DNA of 40,405 nt from a bacterium (GTDB lineage Bacteria > SZUA-79 > Acidulodesulfobacterales > Acidulodesulfobacteraceae): contig JAKAFU010000016.1 in assembly GCA_021825865.1 (NCBI GenBank), positions 1 to 40,405 on the forward strand, in the 5' to 3' direction. Shown here one piece after another: positions 33,006-40,405 of the stretch (position 1 is its first letter; every line of letters starts with the position of its first letter). The position numbers were made by a program, and so were the translations under genes. Under the pieces are notes generated by a model that ran no database searches, had not been told where the DNA came from, and worked only from the letters and a program-made list of their open reading frames with translations.

Positions 33006-33139
33006 CTTAATCAATTATATTGTATAATTTTTATTATTATAGTTGTTTTATTGCAATTAATTAGACATAGCTGTTATAAAAGTTTGTAAAACTAATTAAC
33101 TATAATTATCGTTTGTTTTACAGGAGGCAGATAATTAAA

Positions 33140-34591
33140 ATGACTAACGTTATTTTATGCGGCGGAAGCGGAACCAGATTGTGGCCTATTTCAAGAGAAT
33201 TATTTCCGAAGCAGTTTTATAAATTTAAAGACAAACTGTCTTTATTTCAGCAAACAATTCTTAGAAATAAAGAGTTATGCGATGATTTTACGATAGTTAC
33301 GAATCATGAACAGTATTTTTTAGCTCTTGACCAGCTGGAAGAAATAGGAATCAAAAATTTTAGATTTATTATTGAACCTGCCCCAAGAAATACCGCTGCG
33401 GCAATTGCTCTAGCGTGCTTTGATGTAAAAAATCGTAAAAACCCGGAAGGATTTGTATTTATAACGCCCTCCGACCATGTGATTATTAATGATATTCATT
33501 ACAGAAATATAGTAAAAGCGGCAAAAGATTTAGCTAAAGCTCAAAGTTTGATATTATTCGGCATAAAACCTCTTCATGCCGAAACAGGTTACGGATATAT
33601 AGAAGCTGATTTTGCCTATTTCAATAAAAAAAGTTTATGCGAAACAGAAATGCAGTCTTATAGCGTAAAGTCTTTTAAAGAAAAACCCGATAAAGATACA
33701 GCCGCTGTTTATTTATCAAAACCGAACTATTTTTGGAACAGCGGTATGTTTTTATTCAATCCTGAGGTTTTGCTCAGTGAACTTAAAGCATATTGTCCTT
33801 CTTTGTACGAATCAGCCGAAAATGCTTATAATAATGCAAAAAATGATGCGTTTTCCGTCAGAATTAAACTCGAAGATATGCTCAATATTGAAGAGACCTC
33901 TATTGATTACGCTTTATTAGAAAAAACCTTAGCTACTAAGGTAATACCGTCGGATATTAAATGGTCGGATATGGGAAGCTTTGATTCTTTATATAACGAA
34001 TCGGAAAAAGATTCCGACGGAAATGCTTTGCTAAATTTTGCGGATTTGCCGGATTCTTTTATTAATGTAAATTCCAAAAAAAATCTGATTTTGTCTTCAG
34101 GAAGAACAATAGCTGCCGTAGATATTGAAGACCTAATAATAGTGGATACCGACGATGCGCTGCTTATTTCTAAAAGAGGCTCATCGCAAAATGTAAAAAA
34201 AGTGGTTGAGAAATTAAAAGAAATGAATTCAGAACTGCATTTTCAGCATTTAACCGTTCATAGACCGTGGGGTTCATACACCGTTCTGCTGGATTCTGCC
34301 GCATATAAAATTAAAAAAATACTCGTTAAGCCTAAAGCAAAATTATCCCTGCAGAAACATTACCACAGGTCGGAACACTGGATAGTAACCAGCGGCACAG
34401 CGCTTGTTACGGTTGATGATAAAAAAATATTACTTAAATCTAATGAGTCAACATATATTCCGATAGGTTCGCTGCACAGGTTGGAAAATCCGGGACTCAT
34501 CCCGTTAATCCTTATTGAGGCGCAGGTTGGAGAATATTTAAAAGAGGACGATATAGTCAGGATAGAAGATTCTTATAATAGAATAGATTAA
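33140..34591 (+). CDS. manC: Mannose-1-phosphate guanylyltransferase / mannose-6-phosphate isomerase
   Basis: I use the ATG at 33140 (483 residues): the protein then begins TNVILCGGSGTRLWPISREL, the nucleotide-binding signature at the extreme N-terminus. AGGAGG lies 12 bases upstream; an ATG at 33113 lies before that site. The transferase domain continues with EPAPRNTAAAIALA and FKEKPD. The C-terminal cupin (about 375-480) has RPWGSYTVLLDS, QKHYHRSEHWIVTSGTALV and a final EAQVGEYLKEDDIVRIED, the type II isomerase. This bifunctional enzyme makes GDP-mannose from mannose-1-phosphate. It follows ugd on the same strand after 134 bases. Confidence 0.94.
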   Translation: MTNVILCGGSGTRLWPISRELFPKQFYKFKDKLSLFQQTILRNKELCDDFTIVTNHEQYFLALDQLEEIGIKNFRFIIEPAPRNTAAAIALACFDVKNRKNPEGFVFITPSDHVIINDIHYRNIVKAAKDLAKAQSLILFGIKPLHAETGYGYIEADFAYFNKKSLCETEMQSYSVKSFKEKPDKDTAAVYLSKPNYFWNSGMFLFNPEVLLSELKAYCPSLYESAENAYNNAKNDAFSVRIKLEDMLNIEETSIDYALLEKTLATKVIPSDIKWSDMGSFDSLYNESEKDSDGNALLNFADLPDSFINVNSKKNLILSSGRTIAAVDIEDLIIVDTDDALLISKRGSSQNVKKVVEKLKEMNSELHFQHLTVHRPWGSYTVLLDSAAYKIKKILVKPKAKLSLQKHYHRSEHWIVTSGTALVTVDDKKILLKSNESTYIPIGSLHRLENPGLIPLILIEAQVGEYLKEDDIVRIEDSYNRID

Positions 34592-34631
34592 ATAATATAA
34601 TTTGTTATTACTCTGAATATTATTTATATTA

Positions 34632-36179
34632 TTATTCGACGGATATAGAAGCTGAGCCGTCTTCATTTTTAGAGTCTTTAGAGCCTTTCAGTAAAAATAT
34701 AACAGGTATCGATACGGCAAAACATACCGCCATGAAAATAAATGCAAGATTAAAAGCTATCATGGTAGATTGTTTTGTTATTAATCCGTTAATAAGGGCT
34801 AAGACTTTTTGAGTAGGCGGATAAAATATATGCGAGTGCGTTATTGCGGCAGCCCTTCTTAACGACATCATAGTCGGGGTGTTATCTCCGACATTTTGCG
34901 CTAAAACGGAGTGAGCCATTTGGGTATTATTGTCAATCATCGTTGCCAAGATTGCTATACCTATTGAGCCGGCTACTTGTCTTATGAGATTAAACAAACC
35001 TGCTCCGTCTATTTTGTATTTATTTTCTAATGTTATCAAAGAAGAAGCTATGAGAGGCACTATAATCAAGCCGAAGCCGATGCCCTGTGTGAACTGCGGC
35101 CAGAAAATATTCCAGAACCCCATATTTAAACTCATCGAACCAATTTGAACGGATGATATAATAGATAAAATAAACCCTGTAAGCACCATAATTTTAGGAC
35201 CTAATTTATTAAACAATCTGCCGGCGAGAGGCATGCTTATAACCATAGCAAGACCCCTTGACATTATTGCTATTCCTGCGTCATATGCCGAATAGCCCAT
35301 TACTTTTTGCAGGAACATCGGCAAAAGAAATAAGCTTCCGAATATGCCCAGACTGAATACCATAGAAAGAAAAGAATTCGCCGATAAATTTATATTCTTT
35401 AAAACTTTTATGTTTACGGCAGGTTTATCTATTATAAGTTCCGTAATTACAAAAAGTATAGAAGCTGCTACCGAGATTATCGTCATATTAATTATGTATC
35501 CCGATGCGAACCAGTTTTTATATTGTCCGTCGGTCAATACAATCTGAAGCGCTCCAAGCCCGACAGTCAAAAAAATTATTCCTAGCCAGTCAACTTTGTC
35601 TTTTGCTCTTTTCATAAACGGAGGGTCTTCTATTATTAGATATATAAGTATAATATTTAATAAACCTATAGGAATATTTACGAAAAAAACCCATGCCCAT
35701 GAATAATTGGTTACTATCCAACCTCCCAGATAGGGTCCTATTGCAGGACCCAGCACAATGGCTAAACTGAATATAGCCATTGCTTTACCCTGTTCTTTTT
35801 TTGAAAAATTTTCGGCAAGATAAGTTTGAGATAAAGGAATCAGAGCGCCCCCTCCGACGCCCTGCAGCAAACGGAATATTATTATGGAACTTAAATCCCA
35901 GGATAATCCGCATAATGCAGAACTTATAGTAAATAACATGACGGATGCAATATAATAATTTTTTCTGCCGAAACGTGAACTCAGAAAACTGACAAGCGGC
36001 ATTAATATTACGCCTGAAAGCATATATCCGGTTACTACCCATGTTATCTGTTCGATAGAAGCATCCATTGCTCCTTGAATGTAAGGAAGAGCCACGTTGA
36101 CAACGCTCATATCCATACTGTAGAGTGTTGTGCTTGGAATGACGGCTAATACTATGAGCCACTTATTTTTTATATTCAT
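34632..36179 (-). CDS. emrB: Multidrug efflux MFS transporter, DHA2 family (EmrB-like)
   Basis: The 515-residue protein has about 14 membrane helices. Features are DMSVVNVALPYIQGAM near residues 23-38, the loop motif FLSSRFGRKNYYIAS (64-78), LLQGVGGGALIPLSQTY near 106, and the helix-5 motif LGPAIGPYLGGWIV near 142, typical of drug:proton antiporters. It exports hydrophobic compounds across the inner membrane. Gene order TolC-EmrA-EmrB on one strand, with only nine bases to the adaptor gene, indicates a tripartite pump reaching the outside. The substrate is not determinable. The C-terminal tail is short and acidic. Confidence 0.93.
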   Translation of the reverse strand: MNIKNKWLIVLAVIPSTTLYSMDMSVVNVALPYIQGAMDASIEQITWVVTGYMLSGVILMPLVSFLSSRFGRKNYYIASVMLFTISSALCGLSWDLSSIIIFRLLQGVGGGALIPLSQTYLAENFSKKEQGKAMAIFSLAIVLGPAIGPYLGGWIVTNYSWAWVFFVNIPIGLLNIILIYLIIEDPPFMKRAKDKVDWLGIIFLTVGLGALQIVLTDGQYKNWFASGYIINMTIISVAASILFVITELIIDKPAVNIKVLKNINLSANSFLSMVFSLGIFGSLFLLPMFLQKVMGYSAYDAGIAIMSRGLAMVISMPLAGRLFNKLGPKIMVLTGFILSIISSVQIGSMSLNMGFWNIFWPQFTQGIGFGLIIVPLIASSLITLENKYKIDGAGLFNLIRQVAGSIGIAILATMIDNNTQMAHSVLAQNVGDNTPTMMSLRRAAAITHSHIFYPPTQKVLALINGLITKQSTMIAFNLAFIFMAVCFAVSIPVIFLLKGSKDSKNEDGSASISVE

Positions 36180-36188
36180 TTTTTATAT

Positions 36189-37337
36189 TTATTTTATCAA
36201 AACATACGGTTCGACCGATAACCCCGGATATAAAGGAGTAGAAGGGTAAAATACTTTAGTCAGGTCTATTTTTACTGGAACCCTCTGAACAACTTTAATG
36301 TAATTGCCTGTTGCATTTTCAGGAGGCAAAAGACTGAAAACATAGCCTGTTCCGGATTGAAAACTTGAAACGACCCCTTGAAAAGTCAGATTAGGATAGG
36401 CATCTACCTTTATAATAACCGGCGCTCCTATTTTTATATTATTAATATCGGATTCTTTAAAATTAGCGACCACCCATATTTTATGAAGATTTACGACATT
36501 TAAATAAGGAATACCCGGCATTACGTAACTTCCTGCATTGACGTTTTTTTTGGCAATATAACCGCTGCAGGGGGCATAAACTACAGTTCTTTTTAAGTTA
36601 ATCTCGGCAATTTTATAAGAAGCCATGGCGGTTTTAGACATAAACGTTTTTGACTTTTCAGCAGATTCAGATTCAGATATACTTGATACAATCTGATTTA
36701 TATTTGCTTTGTCAGCATTTACTTTTGCTTTGAGCATCTTATACTTTGTCAGCATTTCATCGTATAAAAGTTTTGAAGTCGCATTTCCTTTAAGCAGATT
36801 ATAATATCTTATATAATTTTCGCGGTCTAACTTTTCTAAAGCTTCATCGGCAATAAGTTGATATTTTGCTTTATCTAACAAATTATTCTGCACCAGAATA
36901 GATATAGATATTTGATTTATCTGATTTTTATTTGCTTTAAAAGCTGCTTCGGCTCTATTTACAGCCTGAATGTAGTCAGACTGGTCAATTTTAAAAAGCG
37001 GCTGCCCTTTTTTAACATATTGATTTTGTTTGACAAAAACCTGGACTACTTTTCCTTTTACTTGCGGAGCAATAGGAACAATCGCGCTGCTGCCGTCAAT
37101 AAAAGCATCGCTTGTAGTAACATGTTTAAACATAAATTTTATATTCGGCAGTTCTATAATTGTTAATATTGCTAATACAATTAGAGAAGCTATTAATATA
37201 TACTTTTTTTTAACCTTACTTTTTTTATCTTTATTTTTACTTTCATTAATCTTGTTTTCTTCAGCCTTGTTCTCCTCTGCAGAACCGTTATTATTAAGTG
37301 CAGATGCATTAGCAGCGTCATTATTTTTAATATCCAT
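36189..37337 (-). CDS. emrA: EmrA-like periplasmic adaptor (HlyD family)
   Basis: The protein has 382 residues. The first 40 residues are cytoplasmic and Asn/Glu/Lys-rich, followed by one membrane helix (about 45-65, YILIASLIVLAILTII). The lipoyl-like motif AIVPIAPQVKGKVVQVFVKQ lies near 84-103, a long coiled-coil hairpin covers about 110-220, and the second lipoyl half plus barrel follow (VYAPCSGYIAKKNVNAGSYV; WVVANFKESDINNIKIG). EmrA proteins couple an MFS pump to a TolC channel. Its start overlaps the end of the TolC-like gene by 11 bases, and the MFS gene follows, so the three form one operon. Confidence 0.93.
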   Translation of the reverse strand: MDIKNNDAANASALNNNGSAEENKAEENKINESKNKDKKSKVKKKYILIASLIVLAILTIIELPNIKFMFKHVTTSDAFIDGSSAIVPIAPQVKGKVVQVFVKQNQYVKKGQPLFKIDQSDYIQAVNRAEAAFKANKNQINQISISILVQNNLLDKAKYQLIADEALEKLDRENYIRYYNLLKGNATSKLLYDEMLTKYKMLKAKVNADKANINQIVSSISESESAEKSKTFMSKTAMASYKIAEINLKRTVVYAPCSGYIAKKNVNAGSYVMPGIPYLNVVNLHKIWVVANFKESDINNIKIGAPVIIKVDAYPNLTFQGVVSSFQSGTGYVFSLLPPENATGNYIKVVQRVPVKIDLTKVFYPSTPLYPGLSVEPYVLIK

Positions 37338-38892
37338 AAGTATTTCTCCCTATAGCTCTTTCAAGTTTTGCTAAAAATATATCATACCCGTATAATGAAT
37401 TATAATAATTTAATTTTGCGCGTTTAAGATAAGTTTCCGCATCTAAAACCTCCGTTGACGTAACAACCTGCTGTTTATATTGCAGATTAGTTATTTTAAG
37501 ATTTTCTTTCGCCTGTTTTACGGCTAATTTTGCCGCTCCAATATTAGTGTAAGCGGCGTTAAGTTCTAAAAGATTGCTTTTAATCTGAAGTCTGACGTTA
37601 TTAATATAAGATTTAAGATTATATTTTAAAGCTAATTTGTCATGCCGCTGTTTTTGATAATTATCCGATGTTTTAAACCAGTTAAACAGGGTCCATGTTG
37701 CGCTTAAACCGATGATTTTGTTTGCCTGATTGGAAAATTCATTGCTAGAGGCAAGCCAGTTCTGACCGGATTGGGAATAAGCCGCAAAGGCTGAGATTTG
37801 AGGATAATATCTGCTGTCGGCAATTTTTTCTTTAAGCGTTAATTGTTTAATTCTAAATTTAAATACCTTTAAACCGGGTCTGTTTAGTAAAGCGTAATCA
37901 GTTAAATTATTCAATTTTTTATATGAAAATCTGTATGCTTCTGCACTGTCAGAGTTTATATATTTAACGTTTTTGAATTTTTTAACGCCGTTGATATTTT
38001 CGTTCAAAATGGTATTAAAATTTGATATTGCAATATTTAAAGAAGCTTTTGAATTAACTCTGTATTGCAGCGCATTTGCAAGCGCGACCTCCGACTTCAG
38101 CAGGTCGTTATAAGGAATAATTCCCTGTTTATAAAATTCTTGAGCCTGCATTTCATGCGATTTTAATGACCTAACCTGTTCCTGCGCTACCTTCAGCTGT
38201 TTCTGAAATCTCAAAACATTGAAATACGCAATCTTTACGGATTCTATAATATTTAATACCGCTTCCTTTTTATAGACTCTGGCAATATTAATGCCCAGAG
38301 CTGCCAGCTGCTTTTTGTCTAATAAGGCGAAACCCGTAAAAATAGGCTGCGTAATTTCCGCATTCCAGTTAAAGTTTGCAACAGAATTCATATAAATTCT
38401 AGGAGGAAAAAACATATAGCCGTCTTTTGTTCCTGATGAATCGAAAACCGGTATCGGCATGTGCGGAGTTGCGAGATAAGGCTGATATTCCATGCGCGAA
38501 GCATTATAGTGGAATGTCAATTTTGGCAGCATACTCGCCGTCATACTGTTTAAATTTGCTTCGGCAGCCTTAATCCGTTCGACGGCGCTCTTTATCAGAT
38601 CGCTGTTTTTAAGAGCGGCTTTGATAGCCATTTTTAGCGTAAAACGCCTGTCTGTTTTTAAATTTTTTATATTGCTGAGTTCTATACGCTTAGTTTGTTT
38701 AATGTGCTTAATATATTTAATGCGTTTAATATACTCGGTGTATTTAGTATGGTTTAGTATTTGCCCTTGTATGCCTTGCATACTTTGATTTTTAACACTA
38801 CCCGCATGAACCGGAATTATACGTATTATATTAATAAATAAAACTGAGAGAAGCAAAGATATAAAAAACATTTTTAATGCAGGCATTTTCAT
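37327..38892 (-). CDS. TolC-family outer membrane efflux protein of the Emr-type operon
   Basis: The protein has 521 residues. A signal peptide (about 1-30) ends VHAGS. The TolC core begins near RRFTLKMAIKAALKNSDLIK and comprises two helical repeats; the second ends with QQVVTSTEVLDAETYLKRAK and LYGYDIFLAKLERAIG, standard for this family. Between signal and core lies an odd basic segment (about 47-70) of repeating Ile-Lys units, YTEYIKRIKYIKHIKQTKRI, encoded by degenerate short DNA repeats at 38683-38742. It would provide the channel for the adjacent EmrA/EmrB pair. It is the second outer-membrane factor in the window, so each pump has its own. Confidence 0.9.
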   Translation of the reverse strand: MKMPALKMFFISLLLSVLFINIIRIIPVHAGSVKNQSMQGIQGQILNHTKYTEYIKRIKYIKHIKQTKRIELSNIKNLKTDRRFTLKMAIKAALKNSDLIKSAVERIKAAEANLNSMTASMLPKLTFHYNASRMEYQPYLATPHMPIPVFDSSGTKDGYMFFPPRIYMNSVANFNWNAEITQPIFTGFALLDKKQLAALGINIARVYKKEAVLNIIESVKIAYFNVLRFQKQLKVAQEQVRSLKSHEMQAQEFYKQGIIPYNDLLKSEVALANALQYRVNSKASLNIAISNFNTILNENINGVKKFKNVKYINSDSAEAYRFSYKKLNNLTDYALLNRPGLKVFKFRIKQLTLKEKIADSRYYPQISAFAAYSQSGQNWLASSNEFSNQANKIIGLSATWTLFNWFKTSDNYQKQRHDKLALKYNLKSYINNVRLQIKSNLLELNAAYTNIGAAKLAVKQAKENLKITNLQYKQQVVTSTEVLDAETYLKRAKLNYYNSLYGYDIFLAKLERAIGRNTYGY

Positions 38893-39453
38893 TTTTTTAT
38901 TGCCGACCTCATTTTAAATACTATACAATTCAAAAAATTTAATAAAATTAAGATTAATTAAAATTAAAATAAATTAGAAAATAGAGACAAATAAAATAAA
39001 TAAATACATAAAGACAAATTGAATAGATAGACAAGTATAAAAAAATATTTATCAAATATCTAGCAAAATAAATACAGTAAAATAAATACAGATAAATTCA
39101 ATATATATATAAATAAATATAAAAAAATATTTATTAAACATCCAATAATTTATATTTTATATTATAATTTTTAAATGTCAATATTAAATTTTTTTTATAT
39201 ATAAAAAATTATATATTTGTATATTTATATATTATTTTATCGCTATTTTTTAAATCAATCTGATTTCAGATATTTCAGTTTGCGGTAAATATAATTTTAT
39301 AATATAATTGCTTATAACGTATTATTTTGATAATAAAAATTTAATAGTAATAACTTAATTTAATCTAATCTAATTTAATTTAAGTTAAATTAAATTAGGC
39401 TGATTGTATTTTGTTTTATGCTAAATAACATATAAATATAAAACACAGAAAAA
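38893..39453. other. Very AT-rich intergenic region between divergent genes
   Basis: It holds the promoters of the divergent TolC-like and LOV-GGDEF genes, which I cannot assign in such AT-rich sequence. Repeats of AAATAAATACAG-like words occur near 39060-39120. The perfect inverted repeat at 39370-39398 is listed separately. No gene is seen. Confidence 0.5.
39370..39398. promoter_or_regulatory. Perfect inverted repeat upstream of the LOV-GGDEF gene
   Basis: The 14-base arms CTAATTTAATTTAA and TTAAATTAAATTAG are exact reverse complements around a single G. It ends 55 bases before the start codon. Length and perfection suggest an operator or cruciform, although low-complexity AT sequence makes chance symmetry easier. 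Confidence 0.45.
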
Positions 39454-40405
39454 ATGGATAGCATGGATAGCAATGAAATAAGAAACGGTAACGGCGATAA
39501 AGACGAAATTGAAACAAAAGAGCAAAATATTGCTGAAAATAATACTGTCAATAATAACAACGCTGAAAATACCGTTAAAATTAAAATAGATACAGGGACG
39601 GCAGCCGATGCTGCATATAATAATTATAATTATTATGCATCAACCCATGAAAACAGTATTTCAAAAGTTTCGTTGCTAAAAGATTTTAATATTATCATAA
39701 AAGCCGTTAATGCCGCAAAACAGGGAATAACTATCGCGGACTTGACCCAGCCTGACCAGCCCTTAATTTTTGCCAATCCGGCTTTTATTCGACTTACAGG
39801 CTATCCTCTAAATGAAATAATAGGGAAAAACTGCCGTTTTCTTCAGGGTAAAGATACTGCTCGTGACGCTGTTGAACAAATTCAAAAAGCTATTGAAACA
39901 GGAAATGAAATAACTATAACGCTGCTAAATTATAAAAAAGACGGCACGGCGTTCTGGAATGAACTGCATTTATCGCCTGTTAAGAATGAAAATGGAGAGA
40001 TAACGCATTATATAGGCTTGCAGTTAGATGTCAGCAGAGAATTAGAAATGCGAAGACAGCTTGAAGCAGCCGCCGTTAGCGACGCTTTAACGGAACTGCC
40101 TAACCGTAAAGCGCTTGAGGAGCATTTGACTCAAGCCGTCGAGAGAGCGAATCGCAGCGGATTAGCGCTTGGCGTCGGCTTCATAGATATTGACGATTTT
40201 AAGCTTATTAACGATACTTACGGGCATCAAGCTGGAGATAATTTTCTCAAGACTATTGCTAAAAGGATAACTCTTAACATACGCAAGGTAGATTATGCCG
40301 CCCGTATCGGCGGCGATGAATTTATAGTGATTTTTGAAAATATTAATAAAGATAATATTGATGAACTTAACCCGCTTCTTGAAAGGCTTCACGACGCTAT
40401 TTCCG
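39454..40405 (+). CDS. LOV-GGDEF protein, predicted blue-light-responsive diguanylate cyclase (3' end outside window)
   Basis: The frame is open from ATG 39454 to the window edge (317 codons seen). About 75 low-complexity Asn/Glu-rich residues come first. A PAS domain of LOV type follows (about 78-196): GKNCRFLQGKDT holds the flavin-adduct Cys127, and the flavin-contact residues Asn159 (LNYKKDG), Asn169 (FWNEL) and Gln190 (IGLQLDV) are all present. The GGDEF domain begins SDALTELPNRKALEEHL; it has FIDIDDFKLINDTYGHQAGD, an inhibitory site RKVD (277-280) exactly five residues before GGDEF (286-290). It should make c-di-GMP under light control. A second ATG at 39463 is possible. Further C-terminal domains may exist. 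Confidence 0.9.
   Translation, partial: MDSMDSNEIRNGNGDKDEIETKEQNIAENNTVNNNNAENTVKIKIDTGTAADAAYNNYNYYASTHENSISKVSLLKDFNIIIKAVNAAKQGITIADLTQPDQPLIFANPAFIRLTGYPLNEIIGKNCRFLQGKDTARDAVEQIQKAIETGNEITITLLNYKKDGTAFWNELHLSPVKNENGEITHYIGLQLDVSRELEMRRQLEAAAVSDALTELPNRKALEEHLTQAVERANRSGLALGVGFIDIDDFKLINDTYGHQAGDNFLKTIAKRITLNIRKVDYAARIGGDEFIVIFENINKDNIDELNPLLERLHDAIS

Overview
The window is AT-rich chromosomal DNA from a free-living Gram-negative bacterium. Evidence for a double membrane includes two TolC-type outer-membrane efflux proteins, a TonB-family protein and a Spy/CpxP-like periplasmic protein. Anaerobic or microaerophilic life is suggested by rubrerythrin, a 2-Cys peroxiredoxin and an apparently oxygen-independent route to the lower ligand of cobalamin. 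Low GC, tandem-repeat-filled intergenic regions and Asn/Lys-rich insertions in housekeeping enzymes fit a deltaproteobacterial-type lineage. Candidatus Acidulodesulfobacterales (Sva0485/SZUA-79) is my best guess from gene content alone and is tentative.

Layout. 1-3050: tRNA-Thr(CGT) followed by a decayed tyrosine-recombinase gene, a three-gene operon ending in a type II toxin-antitoxin pair, and a membrane-protein gene broken by two one-base shifts; this looks like an old integrated element. 3052-8791 (minus): a three-gene RND efflux operon (outer-membrane factor, adaptor, pump). 8867-9766: rubrerythrin, with a clear promoter overlapped by a perfect inverted repeat, and a terminator. 9844-12628 (minus): response regulator, sensor kinase and a Spy/CpxP-like protein, with the same 76-base promoter-like block in front of both transcription units. 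13022-14626: HU and an EAL-HDOD protein. 14838-14913: tRNA-Pro(GGG). 15230-17351: MscS channel and a phospholipase-D-like protein.

17414-23855: cobU, cobT, cobS, cbiA and a ThiC-family gene that I interpret as bzaF (5-hydroxybenzimidazole synthase), forming a late cobalamin and lower-ligand cluster. 23827-28811: FtsB-like protein, RNase G, a small Cys protein, a SPOR protein, a Uma2-like nuclease-fold protein and a TonB-domain protein. 29475-31218: purC and a peroxiredoxin, convergent around a long inverted repeat. 31698-34591: UDP-glucose dehydrogenase and mannose-1-phosphate guanylyltransferase, both supplying sugar nucleotides for surface polysaccharide. 34632-38892 (minus): a second tripartite pump (TolC-EmrA-EmrB type). 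39454-end: the 5' part of a LOV-GGDEF gene, a predicted blue-light-regulated diguanylate cyclase.

Three themes run through the window: envelope defence (two pumps, a two-component system with its likely target, MscS, TonB), c-di-GMP signalling (EAL-HDOD and LOV-GGDEF), and cobamide completion. The most notable observations are the LOV-GGDEF gene, the bzaF reading of the thiC-like gene, and the duplicated promoter block that probably defines a small regulon. All functional calls come from reading motifs; no database search was run.
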